NCBI GenBank assembly: GCA_905221605.1 | Contig: CAJNDS010000098.1 | Span: 62,001 to 126,000 of the forward strand | Length of the DNA: 64,000 bases | Direction: 5' to 3' | Source: Symbiodinium natans | Lineage: Eukaryota; Sar; Dinophyceae; Suessiales; Symbiodiniaceae | Shown: piece by piece, positions 43,703 to 56,680 of the stretch | Position numbering within the stretch: the first letter of the stretch is position 1 | Layout of the letters: each line of letters starts with the position of its first letter | Notes under the pieces: model-generated | Database searches by the model: none | What the model was told of the DNA's origin: nothing | The model's input: only the letters and a program-made list of their open reading frames with translations | Program-made: the position numbers and the translations under genes

Positions 43703-45565
43703 CTTAAACCCTCAAAACTGCCCTGAACCCTAAACCACCCTAGATCCTAAACCCTAAACCCTTTTGAAACCTTAACCCTCAACCCTAAACCCCAAAACCC
43801 TAAACCCTAAACCCTAAACCCCTTGCGTCTCCTTGACACAGAGCTGCCAGGCAGGCCAGGCCCAAAGCTAGGGCACCCAGCTGCCCCAACGGCTGCCCTG
43901 GCAGACATCGCCCCTCAACCCTAAGGTTTTGGGTTTAGGGTTTAGGGTTTAGGGTTTAGGGTTTAGGGTTTAGGGTTTATAGGGTTTAGGGTTTAGGGTT
44001 TAGGGGTTAGCTGCCAGGCATGGCGCGCGAAAAGCGCACCCTGTGAGAACCCAGTGCATGATTAAAGGACCACACGCATAGCAAACACTCTCTAGCAGGC
44101 TATCGGCACAGGACTATGAAAGTGTAGGGAATTGCACATTCAAAAACCCCGAGGCACGTTCCATGACATCAGTATTGCTCTCTGGCACACAACATCGCCT
44201 CCCAACGCCCCCATACCGAATTTGCTATGATGTGCTGTCGCAAGCAACATCTCGAGAAGATGCTCGCTTTTGGTAGCACCTAGCCGAACGAATCACAAAA
44301 GCCACCCTTAGCATCCTGACACCAGAACTTGATGCCTTAAGCCCTCTTGACCACCTCTCTGGGGGGAAGCCCTAAACCTTAAGCCCGGGGCCTCGGGGGC
44401 CCTGTGTCACCCTAGCCACTAAACCCCAAGGTCCAGGAATCCTAAACCCTAAACCCTCAACCCTCAACCTGATGAGGGCTTAGGGTTGAGGGCATTAGGG
44501 TTTAGAACTTAGGGTTCAGGGCCAGAGTTTACTGCGACAGAATCCAAGGGAGGGCGCCCGGTCTCTCGCACCACGGGAGGAGTGGCCGCAGATGGACCTC
44601 CCAAGTTCCGACAGGCCGGAGACCCCATTTTTAGGGCTTCGGGCTTAGGGCTTCGGGCCTAGGGTTTAGGGTTTAGGGTTTAGGGTTTAGGGTTTAGGGT
44701 TTAGGGTTTAGGGTTTAGGGTTTAGGGTTTAGGGTTTGGGTTGAACCCTAAACCCTAAACCCCTTCTGCAACTGGCCTGCAAAGACTCTACCCAAGGACC
44801 AACGGCTTACGTCGTGAGCAAACGACATGTGCGCTCAATCCAAGATTCCTTGTTTTCAGTACCTAAACCCTGAACCCCAAACCCCAAACACTAAACCCTA
44901 AACCCTGAACCCCGCACCACCCTGCACCGCAAACCCCAAACCCTAAACCCTACTCAGCAAAGGGGTGCGGAGGAATCCGGCACCTCCAGGGCCGTCAGCA
45001 GGACGAACGACAGCGGGTCCAGGTAGCCTCGCGGCCAGCAGGCTTTACATCTTAGGGTTTAGGTTTTTGGGGTTTAGGGTCTAGGGTTTGGGGTTTAGGG
45101 TTTAGGTTGGGGTTTAGGGGTGTTTCCCTGCTGAGAAAGGGACAAGTCCTGCCTGCATTTTTCAGCAGAAAAAGCATCTCAGCAACTCACACGACCGCGG
45201 CTCAAGGTCGAGTTTCACTCACAGCCGCCGAGCGGCACATTTCTTAGGTACGCAAAAAAACACCTGACCTAACAAACCCACAGACTTCAACTAAAGCGAG
45301 TCCAATAAAGCACATCTGATGAGAACATTAGCTATAAGTGGATAACGACCTATGACGAATATTAGTATACTAAGTGGTTCCTCAGTTCAGGCAACGATTG
45401 TCACTAGAATCATCATATCCCAGCCCGAAAGTCAGAGGCCTCCGTCTAGCAGAGACTAACGCACATGCAAGCTGACGGGTTCCCTCACAGCGCCAAAAGC
45501 TTCCGGGCTTACAGTTCAGGAGTCAGGCACACCTTACGTAAACCTTTTTAGGGTTTCAGGTTGGG

Positions 45566-45742
45566 ATGTTCCCCTTGTAACAGTCCTTAAGCGGGATTAG
45601 AGTACCCCCAATCATAATCCCTATGAAGGACTGTAGGGATGATACTACCCCCCAATTACAATCCCTATTCGGGACTTTATAGTACCCCCTTATTGTACTC
45701 CCTATTCAGGGCTGTTAGTATGAGGGGGAGCATCCCAATTTT
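45566..45742. mobile_element. M3 elements, two abutting
   Basis: TGTTCCCCTTGTAACAGTCC through TATGAAGGACTGTAGG, then a second half with CCCTATTCGGGACTTTATAG and GTATGAGGGGGAGCATCCC. Confidence 0.7.
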
Positions 45743-45816
45743 TGGGCTCAGGATGCCAACTCCTGGGCTTCAGGGCCTAGGGCTTCGGGTCAAGACGTTG
45801 CAGTCAGCGGAACATA

Positions 45817-45915
45817 GGGTTTAGGGTTTAGGGTTTAGGGTTTAGGGTTTAGGGTTTAGGGTTTAGGGTTTAGGGTTTAGGGTTTAGGGTTTAGGGTTTA
45901 GGGTTTAGGGTTTGG
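45817..45915. repeat. TTTAGGG array (14 units)
   Basis: Near-perfect heptamers. Confidence 0.97.
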
Positions 45916-45996
45916 GGCCAGTCCTTTTGCAGCTTCGCCGCGCGAATCGCGCGTGCTTGAGGTTTTCAGTTTGAGGCTGGGACCGGTCCCGGGGTA

Positions 45997-46262
45997 TTCT
46001 CAGGGTAGTTGGTCCCTTAGTATGGGCCCTGAAAGCTTGGCTGCACTTAGGAGGGTAGTTATATATTAAATGTTTAGCTGCCTTGTTAAGAAACCCAATA
46101 AACCCAAAAAGGCTAAGGATCTAAAGTTACAGTAGAGCACCACACAGAAAAGAGTACCCCTTTCTTTCCCCTCATATACCAATTGAGGGCCCATACATCA
46201 GAACCCTTTCATATCAAGGAGCTTCGGGACCATACTAAGGGCCCACGAAACTACCCTTAGGC
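45997..46262. mobile_element. ~265-bp inverted-repeat element (family M6)
   Basis: Left end GGTAGTTGGTCCCTTAGTAT and GGGCCCT; right end GGGACCATACTAAGGGCCCA then ACTACC. The two are imperfect inverted complements. The interior 46035-46150 recurs at 62574-62690 without the ends. No transposase is visible. Confidence 0.75.
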
Positions 46263-46972
46263 CCTTAGGGTATTGCAGTTTCGGCCCCCCCAGAACATCC
46301 CTGGTGCGGAGGCGAAACTCAAAAGCCTCCCCTTAGGGCCCTGCTGCCGAAAACCCCTAAATCCAAACCCTGAACCATAAACCCTAAACCCCTACCCCGA
46401 AAAACAGGGGGGCACCTCGAGCCCAAGGCATTGCAGGGTCTCTGGTGATATGGGGCTGCACGAGGTTGCGGCTAGGGGTTTTGCTGAAGACTTTTGGCGC
46501 GCCTTGGGCTTGTCGCAAGGGGGGGCCTGTCGAGCCAACCCTAAACCCTTAACCCTTAACCCTAAACCCCTAAACCCCTAAACCCCTAAACCCCTAAACC
46601 CCTAAGCCCTAAACCCTCAAACCCCAAACCCTAAACCCTAAACAATAGCACCAAGGGTCCCCATGAAGAACTCAGAATGCCAAGGCACTGAGGCTGACGA
46701 AAGAGAGCCAGAGGCACGCGGATTGCGCGACTCCTGTTCTGGGGTTGATAGGGCCTGTGGGGACTTGGGGGTCTGGGCGTTGCAGGATCTAGGGTTGAGG
46801 GTTTTTAGGGTTTAGGGCTTTTGGGGTTTAGGCTTTAGGGCTTTTGAGGGTTTAAAGCTTTTGGGGTTTAGGGTTTCGGCCGGTTTCGGGCACCCTCCTC
46901 CCCCACCCTCCAACTCTTAGGGCTTCTGGTTCAGCCTCTCAAGTCGAAGCGTTCACTAAGTCAAGCAGATCA

Positions 46973-47165
46973 TCAGGCGACAGATAAGGAGGCCCCCAGA
47001 GCCAGCCAAAGCAGCGATTCAACTAGTTTCCGATTTCGGCTCGGAGAACGGCCCAACAACGCCGTGATCCGAGCTGAAACGCCGAACTGAGCTAGGAAAA
47101 CTGCGCCGTTCCTGAACAGTACAGAAAACTGCCCTGTTGAATTCGGAACTGTCCCATTTGCCAAT
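46973..47165 (-). CDS. Candidate terminal exon, 63 residues
   Basis: On the minus strand a T-rich tract ending in TTTTGTTGTTTAG is a strong acceptor. The frame that follows runs 63 codons to a TGA at 46973. It includes GQFSVLFRNGAVFLAQFG and ends in a hydrophobic Leu/Ala-rich tail. The upstream part of the same open frame is T-rich intron-like DNA. No family is recognised. Confidence 0.5.
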
Positions 47166-48189
47166 CTAAACAACAAAACATATAAAAACATCATATAACA
47201 ATACATATGCACATGGGCTGAGGGTCGCATCTAAACATCCCTAAGTCAGCTTCGGGGTTTAGGGTTTAGGGCTTAAGGGTTCAAGGTTCAGGGTTTAGGC
47301 TTCAGGGTTTTAAGGTTCATTTCCAATATGTCCGGGACTCGGGCTCAGGGCACACCCGAAATTTCGAAGTTCCCACAAAGGTGAAAGAAGCTAGGGATTG
47401 ACTCGGCGCTGTTTAGGGTTTAGGGTTTAGGGTTTAGGGTTTAGGGTTTAGGGTTTTTTTTTTAACCGGAATCACCTGTGCGGGTTTAGGGTTTAGGGTT
47501 TAGGGTTTAGGGTTTAGGGTTTAGTTTTGGGGTTTAAGGCTTAGGGTTTGGGGTTTAAGGTTTAGGGTTTAGGGTTTGGGTATGGCGGTTTCACAGAAAC
47601 AGGGCCTTGCGCAGATCAACTCTTCAAGCCGCCACGTCGCTCCTGCAGCCAGGGTCAGCCGCCAAAGCGGCTCTCCTGCCTGGCGGCTGTACCTGCCGGA
47701 GGCGTCAAAAGGTCAGAGGCTAAGGCCCTAAACCCTAAATCTAAAACCCTAAACCCTAAACCCTAAACCCTAGGACCATCCTTGCCTTCGAATCAGCCGC
47801 CAACGCCTTCTGAAAACGCGTGCAGACTTTGAGCCGGCTCAGTGACCCTTGTGAAGACGAAAGCTTCCCCAACCTTTAGGCTTTAGGGTTTAGGGTTTAG
47901 GGTTTAAGGTTTGGGGTTTCGGGTTTCGGGTTTTGGGTTGAAAGCTTAAAATCTAAAGTTTAGGGCACCAATTCTGCCGGGCTTTGCCACCACCAACGGC
48001 GCGCAGTCCCAGAAGGAGTCCTCCGGGCCGCAATCCTAATCCCTTCTTCCCCGACGCCCTAAACCCTAAACCCTAAACCCTAAACCCTAAACCCTAAACC
48101 CTAACCCCTACACTAACCCCCCCTTCTGCAACCCCTTTACCCTCAAACCCTCCCTGACAGTCCCAGACCCGCCTGCACCCCAACTACTG

Positions 48190-48345
48190 GCTCTCAGTAG
48201 GGTGTGAGGGAATGAGGTACCCATAAAAAATCCCTTAAACGGGTATGAGGAATGAGGTACCCTATATAATCCCTTAAAGGTATATATAGGGCCCCAATTC
48301 CCTCATTCCCTACGAAGAACCAGGAGCCAGAGCCCTCCATGTACC
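48190..48345. mobile_element. M5-related inverted-repeat element
   Basis: GGCTCTCAGTAGGGTGTGAG faces TTCCCTACGAAGAACCAGGAGCC. The interior repeats AATGAGGTACCC and ATCCCTTAAA and carries the M5 core TATAATCCCTTAAAGG. Confidence 0.7.
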
Positions 48346-50708
48346 GGCTCTCAGTAGGGCGCTTGTCTGCGTTTACGGCTTAGGGTTCAGGGTTCAACCG
48401 CGCTTCTGTGTGGTGCGGTGCCCACCAGCAATACGGCTAGCGTGGGAGTTCAGGGTGTAGGGTTGAGGGTTGAGGCATTGAGGGTTGAGGCATTGAGGGT
48501 TTGGGGCTGAGGGTTTAGGGTTGAGGGTTTTTGAACCCTCTTGAGGTTTCCGAGCGGCCGAAATCCCTCCGAGTTACTGTCATTCTTAGATAATCCAGGT
48601 GAGTTGGGGAAAGTATCATACCGGGGGGTCTGGGGGTGTTTAGGGGCCTTTGGCACGGTGAGCTTAAGAGGGGGGGGGAACCCGAAACCCTAAACCCTAA
48701 ACCCCAAACCCTAAACCCTAAACCCTAAACCCTAAACCCTAACTCTAAGGGTGGAGTTGCGGAGCTGGCCTGCTGCCATGCAGCCCTGGAGCAGCTGCAC
48801 CACCTTGGCTCGATCCAGCTTGGGGGCTGAGAATTCCGGGTCCAGGGTTTAGGGTTTCTGCTGCATGATCCGAGGGCCGCGCGCTTAGGGTGTAGGGTTT
48901 AGGGTTTAGGGTTTAGGGTTTAGGGTTTAGGGTTTAGGGTTTAGGGTTTAGGGTTTAGGGCTTAGGGCTTAGGGCTTAGGGCTCAGGGCCCAGAGTTTCT
49001 CGGGTTTCGGGTTCGTTTTGGGCTGTTTGTGTGAGGGTTGAGGGTCTCGGCTTTCAAGCTTGGGGCTTGGCATTCATTCTGGACTATGGACTAGCGTGTA
49101 TAGGGTTTATGGAGGACGCAGATAGGCAGGGAACCTTACGGGGGATGCGGAAACCCATCACTTCGCGTCTAGACGTTTTGGGTCTCTTGCCAAGCACTCT
49201 AAACCCCAACACCCCTTTGAGTACCCTAAACCCCCTGAACCCTAAACTCAACCCCCAAAACCTGTGCACCCCGGCCCCCCTAAACCCTAAACCCTAAACC
49301 CTAAACCGCATATGAGCCAGGCATCTACTGCGCCAACCAGCGGGGAGTCGCCCGCGCCCTCTCTGCACGCCGCACGCTGGAGGAGAGGTCGGACAGACCA
49401 CCTTTGTTGCCAAGGCTAACCCGGTTTAGGGTTTGAGGGTTTGGGGTTTGGGGTTTAGGGTTTAGGGTATAGGGTTTGGGGTTTAAGGTTTAGGGTTTAG
49501 GGTTTAGGGTTTAAGGTTCAGGGTTCAGGGTTTTGGGCATAGCGTTGAGGGTGTAGGGTGTAGGGTTTAGGGTTTAGGTTTCATCGCTCGCACTCGGACA
49601 AGCCAGGCGAGGCACACACGATCCCAAGTTCGGGTCTAGGATTTAGGGGCAAAACCGAAATCATAAACCCTCTCTTTCACATGTAGATTTAAGAGCCAGT
49701 GCCCAATTCGGAATAAGACCAATTCGGTGTACCAACCCTGAAGCCCAATTCGGCAGAAGGCCAATTTTGGGCTCTGGACCAACCCTAATGCCCAGGTCGG
49801 TAGGTCGGTATAGGGTCATCTCTGGGTACCAGCCCATAAGGTCAGTTTCGGTACTAGCCCGAATGCCCAGCGCAAAATTCGGTATAAGTTCTCTTTGGCT
49901 GCAATCGGGACGCCAACCCTAAGCCGAAATTCGGTACAAGGTCAATATGCACCTTTGGTGAAACCACCGTGACACAACCGGGAACGTCCCTCGCGTTGTT
50001 CTGGGTCAGGGTTTTGGGTATGTAAGTACGGTCCACAACACAAACCACACACCAGCAACCATATACCCCTCAAGCCCTCAAATCAAGGAAGCCGAACTTG
50101 GACCCCTAGGGATGTATCCCTCAGAGGTACCCTTTAATCTACTCCCAATACGGCCCTTCTATTCTTAGAGGATATTTAAAAAGGGGCCCCAAACCTAAGA
50201 GCAAAAACTTGGGGGCCCAAGGCAAGATCCCAATGACTAAACCCTAAACTCTAAACCCCAAACCCTCAACCCTTTTTTGGAACCAGACGGGTTCCTAAAC
50301 CCTAAACCCTAAAACCCTAAACCCTAAACCCTAAAGCCTACAAGCCCATGATCAAGAGCAGCCGGGTTGCAGGAAGCTGTGGAGCGCAAAGGCCAGGACC
50401 TAAGGCCGAGCGTTGCATTCGCTCAGCGTCGTGCTGCTCGCATTTCCAGGTTTAGGGTCCAGGGTTTAGGGTTTAGGGTTTAGGGTTTAGGGTTTTTAGG
50501 GTCTGGGGTTTAGGGTTTAGGGTTTAGGGTTTAGGGTGCTGTGAGCCTCAGCATGCTCGAGCTCACCCGCAGTCTGGGTCTCAACTCTCAACTTTCAAGT
50601 GCTCTTAAACTTGACCACGTAAGCCGTAGGGGTTTGGGGTTTGGGGTTTAGGGTTTAGGGTTTGGGATGTAGGGTTGAGGGTCTAGGGGTTAGGGTTTAG
50701 GGTCCTAA

Positions 50709-50856
50709 TTGGGAGGTTCATGGTACTTGTTAACCAATTATGACTGTACTTATGACCCACTTATAAGCCCTTCAGTGCCCTAATATGGTGATAAGTACAG
50801 TGAGAAGTACACTTATAATTGGTCAATAAGTATCATGAACCTCCAAGTAGCTGTGG
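50709..50856. mobile_element. Intact M1 inverted-repeat element
   Basis: Left end GGGAGGTTCATGGTACTTGT, right end AAGTATCATGAACCTCCAAG. Tandem TGTACTTAT words lie inside. It is the best intact copy of the family, about 148 bp, with no coding capacity. Confidence 0.85.
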
Positions 50857-51895
50857 AAAGCAAGCAGACATCAGTACACCCCATCCTGGACCCTTTAGGA
50901 GATCGGACAAACTTCTCGGCACAAGGGGGCTGATTAGGGTTTAGAGTTTTGGGGCTTGGGTTTACGGTTTAAAATTTCGTCACAGAAGATCTTTCCTGTA
51001 GAATGAAAACCTTAGAGACCCCAATGCCCTGACGCAACAAGATACTCCCCCCCCCCCCCACGTCCCTAAACCCTAAACCCTAAACCCAGCTATCAGCCGA
51101 GAAACTTGTGGTCGACTGACAGGTCGGCGCGGCATGGGGGCGGGCAGGACTTCATAGAGGAGCAGCGAGGCCTTTTCGTGGACCACTCTGCGGTCTGCGG
51201 TCTTCGGGCTTCGGGTGTACAAGGGTGTAGGGGTTTAGGGTTTGGGGTGTAAAGGGTGTAGGGGTTTAGGGCTTCGGGTTTAGGGTTTCGGGTTTGGGGT
51301 TTAGGGTTTAGGGTTTAGGGTTTAGCACTTAGGGTTCAGGTATGGGGGGGGGTTTAGAGCCGAAGGTTTCGGACTTCTTGTGGCTCCTGGGCTCACGAAA
51401 CAGGCGGTGGCTAAAAGAAAACTGCCAAAAGCACTCCCGAGAAGCGGTGAGAAGAAGTCCACCGATGACGAGCCACACCTGAGGCGCATCTAGGGTTTAG
51501 GGTTTAGGGTGTAGGTGTTTGGGGTTTGGGGTTTCATGTCTATGGGTTAGGTTCTAGGGCACTACTGTAGGCTCTTTGTACTCTCTCTCTCTCTCTCTCT
51601 CTCTCTGTCTGTTTGAGACTCAAGCAACCTCTGAGTTTTGCGCTTTTCTGCTCGAATTTGCAAAGAATGGCCGATGGCGTTTTGATTTCCGGCGTTGGGG
51701 TCACCAAAAACCCTGAACCCGAAAGCTTCCTGACAGGAAGCCCTAAACCCTAAACCCTAAACCCTAAACCCTAAACCCTAAACCCTGACGGCATAGAATC
51801 CGCCCACCTCATGAGTCACCCAGGTAGCGTCAGAGGAAGGAAGCCAGAACCCAAGAAAGCAGAGGGCTTCCGAGCCACAGGCCCAGACTATGGAG

Positions 51896-52145
51896 GTTTA
51901 GGGTTTAGGGTTTAGGGTTTAGGGTTTAGGGTTTAGGGTTTAGGGTTTAGGGTTTAGGGTTTAGGGTTTAGGGTTTAGGGTTTAGGTTTAGGGTTTAGGG
52001 TTTAGGGTTTAGGGTTTAGGGTTGAGGGTTGAGGGTTTAGGGTTCAGGATTTGGGGTTTAGGGTTTAAGGTTAAGGGTTTAGGGCTTAGGGTTTAGGGTT
52101 TAGGGTTTAGGGTTTAGGGTTTAGGGTTTAGGGTTTAGGGTTTAG
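51896..52145. repeat. Longest TTTAGGG cluster (about 34 units)
   Basis: Nearly continuous heptamers with a few TTGAGGG, TTTAAGG and TTCAGGA variants. It has no chromosome-end context. Confidence 0.97.
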
Positions 52146-52961
52146 GGGAGCAAACCGGGGTTTCAGAGTTCCCTGGTGAGGGAGCGGGAGGTGCTCAACA
52201 CTCTGCTTGGACCCACAATAACAACATGTATGTTGCGTTGGGCGTTGCATACAGAAAACACAACTCCGCATTAGGGTTTAGTAGGGGTTTAGAGTTTAGG
52301 GTTTAGGGTTTAGGCTTTAGGGTTTAGGGTTTTGGGTTTAGGGTTCAGGTCCTAAGCCAGTCTAGGTTGCAGAAAACAGAACTCCGAAAGCCGCAAGGCA
52401 GTTTGCATGTTGAGGGATTCACGCGTTTCCTTCGGGGTTTGGCCTTATGGGGGGGGGGGGGGGTTGGCAAGGCATGCAGTCGTGGGAGCCGTGAGGAGTT
52501 GAGGGTTTAGGTTGCAGACTGTTGGTTCCATGTCAACCCTCAGCCCTAAACCCCTAACCCCTAAAGCCTTCCGCATCTGAAACCTGGGCTTGGGCCGACC
52601 CTAAACCCTAAACCCACGCAAACCCGACACTCGGGGGTGCTTTCAGACATGCAGGTGCTTGGGGTTTAGGGTTTAGGATTTAGGGCTTAGGGGTTTAGGG
52701 TTTAGGGTTTAGGGTTTAGGGTTTCGAGCTCTGGTTGTAGGCTCTACTTTCAAGACGAAGATGCACTTGTTGAGCCATGCGAGAGGTTCTGCTCCACAAC
52801 CACCTCGCAGGACCACCCTAAACCCTACATCCTAAACCCGAAACCCTAAACCCCAAACCCTAAACCCCAAACCCTAAACCCGAAACCCTAAACCCCAAAC
52901 CCTAAACCCCAAACCCTAAACCCTAAACCCTAAGAGCCCCTCAAGCCTGAGCCTTGGGTTG

Positions 52962-53028
52962 TTAAGGCCCCTGGTATATACCCTTTCAGGGATTCTACAG
53001 GGCCCCTCATTCCACTAAGAACCAGCCA
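52962..53028. mobile_element. M5 element copy
   Basis: GGTATATACCCTTTCAGGGA, then ACAGGGCCCCTCATTCC and AAGAACCAGCC. Confidence 0.5.
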
Positions 53029-53445
53029 ACTCGAAACTCTAAGCTGAATACCCTCAAAGGCCGCGTGCAAAGCGCTGCCCAAAACACCAGTGGAGGGGGG
53101 GGGGGGCTTTCTGAACTGCAACAGCCCGTTGAAAGCGTGAGCTGGAAATCCAAAACCAAAGCACCTCGAAGTACAAGTCCAGACAGGGTTTGGGGTTCAG
53201 GGTTTAGGGTTTAGGGTTTAGGGTTTAGGGTTTAGGGTTTAGGGTTTAGGGTTTAGGGTTTAGGGTTGAGGGTTTTTTTTTGCCACCCGCCTAGCTGACA
53301 CTCAGGCCACATTGCAGGGACCAATGCCGGCAATAGGTTTAGGGTTTAGGGTAGGGTTTCCCCTGCACAGACACCCCTACTGAAAGTCACAGCGATAATG
53401 CGTAAATCATGAGACCGATACTTTGCGATCGCGACATCTTATCCA

Positions 53446-53649
53446 CTACATAGCTGACCTTTCGCGCTTCACCAAACAAATCACATCGACCACCACTCTA
53501 GAACGCCCCCGACGCCGGCCAGCCATGCGCCCAATGCCCCAGTCTACCCGAACAACCTCACCACATCCTATGACACTATGTTTTCCTTCCAAGAGTTGCA
53601 GGGCACCGTGCCCTGATTTGCATGCCAGCTGCGCGGTCAGTTGTTGCAT
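53446..53649 (-). CDS. Candidate small gene or first exon, 67 residues
   Basis: A minus frame runs from an ATG at 53649 to a TAG at 53446. It reads MQQLTAQLACKSGHGALQLL at its start and then a Gly/Arg/Val-rich basic stretch. A T-run and degenerate heptamers lie just upstream. The plus strand is also open here (53423-53710) with a less regular composition. No family is recognised. Confidence 0.4.
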   Translation of the reverse strand: MQQLTAQLACKSGHGALQLLEGKHSVIGCGEVVRVDWGIGRMAGRRRGRSRVVVDVICLVKRERSAM

Positions 53650-54104
53650 TGCACAAAAAACCCCCCTCACCCTCAACCCTCAACCCTCAACCCTAAACCC
53701 TAAACCCTAAACCCTAAACCACCCGTGTTCCCCCTCTTTCCCAACTGTTCCCCAGCAGCCGAGGAGCCGGGCCGTGCGCCAGGCTCTCCAAAGCTCCCAA
53801 GGCATCCGGCGGAGTATGCCAAAGGGAGCCGGTGGCTGTTTCTGGCCTTTTGGGCTTTGAGGTTTTGGGGTTCTTGTGGGGGTTTAGGGTTTTTTGGGCT
53901 TTGGGGCTTGGGGTTGGCTACAGCCCAACGTATGACGGCCCGTGAACCTCCAAGTAGGTCTTGCTGGTATGCTCCTCGCTCATGCCCTCGACCAATCCAC
54001 AAATCATAATCCCTGGGCCTCGACTGCTGGGCCGATGACAAACAGATCGTAAACCCAAAAGCCCAAAAACAGCCTAAACCGCTTAGAGCCCAAAGCCCAA
54101 AGCC

Positions 54105-54300
54105 CAAACAGCCCTAAACCCCAAGCCCCAAAGCCCCAAAGCCCCAAAGCCCCAAAGCCCCAAAGCACCAAAGCCCCAAAGCCCCAAAGCCCAAAGCCCA
54201 AAGCCCAAAGCCCAAAGCCCAATGCTAAAGCCCAAAGCCCAGCCCCCAAAGCCCCAAAAAACCCTAAACCCCAAGCCCCAAAGCCCAAAGCCCAACAAAA
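54105..54300. repeat. AAGCCCA / AAGCCCC 7-8 bp array
   Basis: About 25 degenerate units. The minus-strand frames reading Gly-Phe-Trp-Ala-Leu across it are artefacts. Confidence 0.95.
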
Positions 54301-54349
54301 ACCTTCACCCAACATCTGTTCTAGCGGTCGCCCTTTACTTTGGAACTTC

Positions 54350-54830
54350 AACTCTTAACTAAAAACTTCCTTAACTTCTATACCTTATGCAAATTCAAAA
54401 CCTATATATAACTTGAAAACCTTACATAAAACCCCATATAAGTCATAGCTTGTACAACTTATATAGCTTATATGACGTATACAACGTGTAAACACGTAAA
54501 TAAGTTATATAGCCCATGTAGCGCATGTAACGTATTTGCTTTATTCATGTTTCTGTCTTATGCAACTTATGTAGCCTACAAACTTAAAAATAACCTATTT
54601 AACTTGAAAAAACACTTCTTTCATTAAAACATAACTGATTTAAACGTATATACGTATATAGCTTACATAACTTTGATAAACTTAAAACTTTAACCCTTAT
54701 ATAACTCATATACCTCATATCCCTCATTTTGCTTATATCACGTATATAACGTATTTAACTTGTATAACTTATACAGTTAACCTTAAAACCTGTAGCACCT
54801 ATGATATAGCCCATACAACTTCTAACCCGT
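54350..54830. other. AT-rich stretch with TTATATAGC / ACTTATA words
   Basis: Repeated short words (AACTTATATAGC, GTATATAACGTAT, CATATACCTCATATCC) without a fixed period. No open frame and no gene. The composition differs sharply from its GC-richer neighbours. Confidence 0.7.
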
Positions 54831-55265
54831 AACTGCCCATGAAGCTCCACGCAAGCCAGCTTTCGCCATGCTGCCTGACTTCTGGGAAGTACCTCTGCCA
54901 CAGCTCAAGCTCGGAGCGGACTGCAGCCTCAATCCTTGGTGTTTAGGGTTTAGGGTTTAGGGTGTGGGGTTTAGAGTTTAGGGTTTAGGGTTTAGGGTTT
55001 AGGGTTTAGGGTTTAGGGTTTAGGGTTTAGGGTTTAGGGTTTAGGGTTCTTGTGGACGTTGAAAGTATTCAGGGCTCAGGATCGGAAGGTTTCGAGGCGT
55101 TTCCAAGAGTTCCAGGAAAAGTTTCGAATTCAAGTTACAGGGGCTTAAGGGTTTAGGGTTAGGGAGGGGTTAAAGGTGCTGGGGATCTGAAAACTGCTTC
55201 ACGGAATCCTGCAGCTTCACCAAACGTGCACTGGACGACGAAAGCAAAGACCCCCTGAAAAAAAC

Positions 55266-55443
55266 ATTTAGGGTTTAGGGTTTAGGGTTTACTGTTTAGG
55301 GTTAGGGTTTAGGGTTTAGGGTTTAGGGTTTAGGGTTTAGGGTTTAGGGTTTAGGGTTTAGGGTTTAGGGTTCAGGGTTTAGGGTTTAGGGTTCAGGGTT
55401 TAGGGTTTTAGGGCTTAGGGTTTAGGGTTTAGGGCTTAGGGTT
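55266..55443. repeat. TTTAGGG array (about 23 units)
   Basis: Near-continuous heptamers. A second array lies at 54940-55047. Confidence 0.97.
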
Positions 55444-55952
55444 TCACGCGGCTGGATAAGTGCAAAAGTGCAGTGCGAGTTGCTTCTCCTTGCTGGCCTT
55501 CTCCACCAACTTTTGCACACCTCCGGGTTGCGGAGCCGTGTCCGGAGAAACCCTAAACCCCAAACCCTAAACCCTAAACCCTAAATTCAACCATAGGCCC
55601 GGCGTAGCTGTAGTGCTGCATTGTGATTTTGGTGGTGCCTGGCACGTCGAATCTTAAGTGGCTACCTCGCTGACAGCACGTCCCCCACTACAAACTGAAA
55701 CTGGATCATGCGGATCGTGGTTTAAACCCTAAGCCCTAAACCCCAACCCTAAACCCTAAACTCTAAACCCTAACCCTTGGCCTTGCCTGAGACTTGCTCG
55801 CGTGCAGGGACGCTCTGCTGCTTGGCGTGGAAATGCTGCGCAGCCGCGACGGGCTGTGACCTAGCCCGGGAATAGCCCCCCACATCCAAAACGCCCTAAT
55901 ATGGGGGCCTGAAAAATAGAATAGGGTTTTGGGGGTTATTATAGTAGAATAA

Positions 55953-55984
55953 CAAAGGGACCATAAGGGAATACTATTCGTAAT
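55953..55984. repeat. 32-bp dispersed repeat (family M7), copy 2
   Basis: Identical over 32 bases to 38356-38387. Confidence 0.85.
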
Positions 55985-56184
55985 TATTGCGACCCCTTTA
56001 TTAAGCACACGGCTGGCAACTTGCTGCCTCTCTCCATCGTGCCGAATGACGGGATCAGGGCAGCACCAGACTCATACCAGGTCGGGCCATATTCCACAGT
56101 GAGATATCTATCCACGTCTGCCGGTATCCAGAAGGTATCGTTCAGCCAAACCCTTGGCGCGGCATGGCGTGCAGAAACAAAACT

Positions 56185-56680
56185 ATGGTTTGCTTAAGAA
56201 CCCCCCCCCAAAAAAAAAAAAAAAACAAACAATGATAATCCCTTTCTAAGGAAGATCTTTTGGGGGAGTTCTGAAGCCAATAGTAGAGAAGCCCCCCCCC
56301 AAAAAAAAAAACAGTTACCCTTATGAGGAAGATCTTCTGTGTTTTTTGGAAGGCTCTTGTCCCTTTATTACTCTTAAACGTTATGAGGACTTCTTGTTTG
56401 TTTGTTGGAGAGGGGTTCTGAAGCAAAGAATAGAGAAGTGCCCCCCCCAAAGAAGAAAGCAATCCCGGAGTGCTCTTAATAAGCAAATAGTAGAGACGTG
56501 CATCCCCCCCAAAAAAACCAGAAAATCGTTTCTATATTGCCCTTTTAAGGAAGATCTTTGTTGCGGGGGGAATTGTGAAGCAAATAGTAGAGAAGTGCAC
56601 CCCCTCCCAAAAAAAACGGAAACAAGTAAAATAATCCCTATATCGTCCCTATAGTGCCTTTTTCAGGAAGATCTTTTTTA
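56185..56680. repeat. Imperfect tandem repeat with C-run/A-run junctions
   Basis: Five or so units of about 75-145 bp, each with AATAGTAGAGAAGTGC, a C7-10 run, an A6-15 run and AAGGAAGATCTT. Frames across it are broken by the homopolymers. Confidence 0.85.

Noticed and set aside
49300-49425. Exon between inverted arrays
   Set aside because: Several frames on both strands (for example plus YEPGIYCANQRGVARALSAR, minus LGNKGGLSDLSSSVRRAE) read plausibly; strand cannot be decided, so it is not listed as coding.
51896-52145. True telomere
   Set aside because: Unique sequence continues on both sides and dozens of arrays of both orientations occur; these are interstitial repeats.
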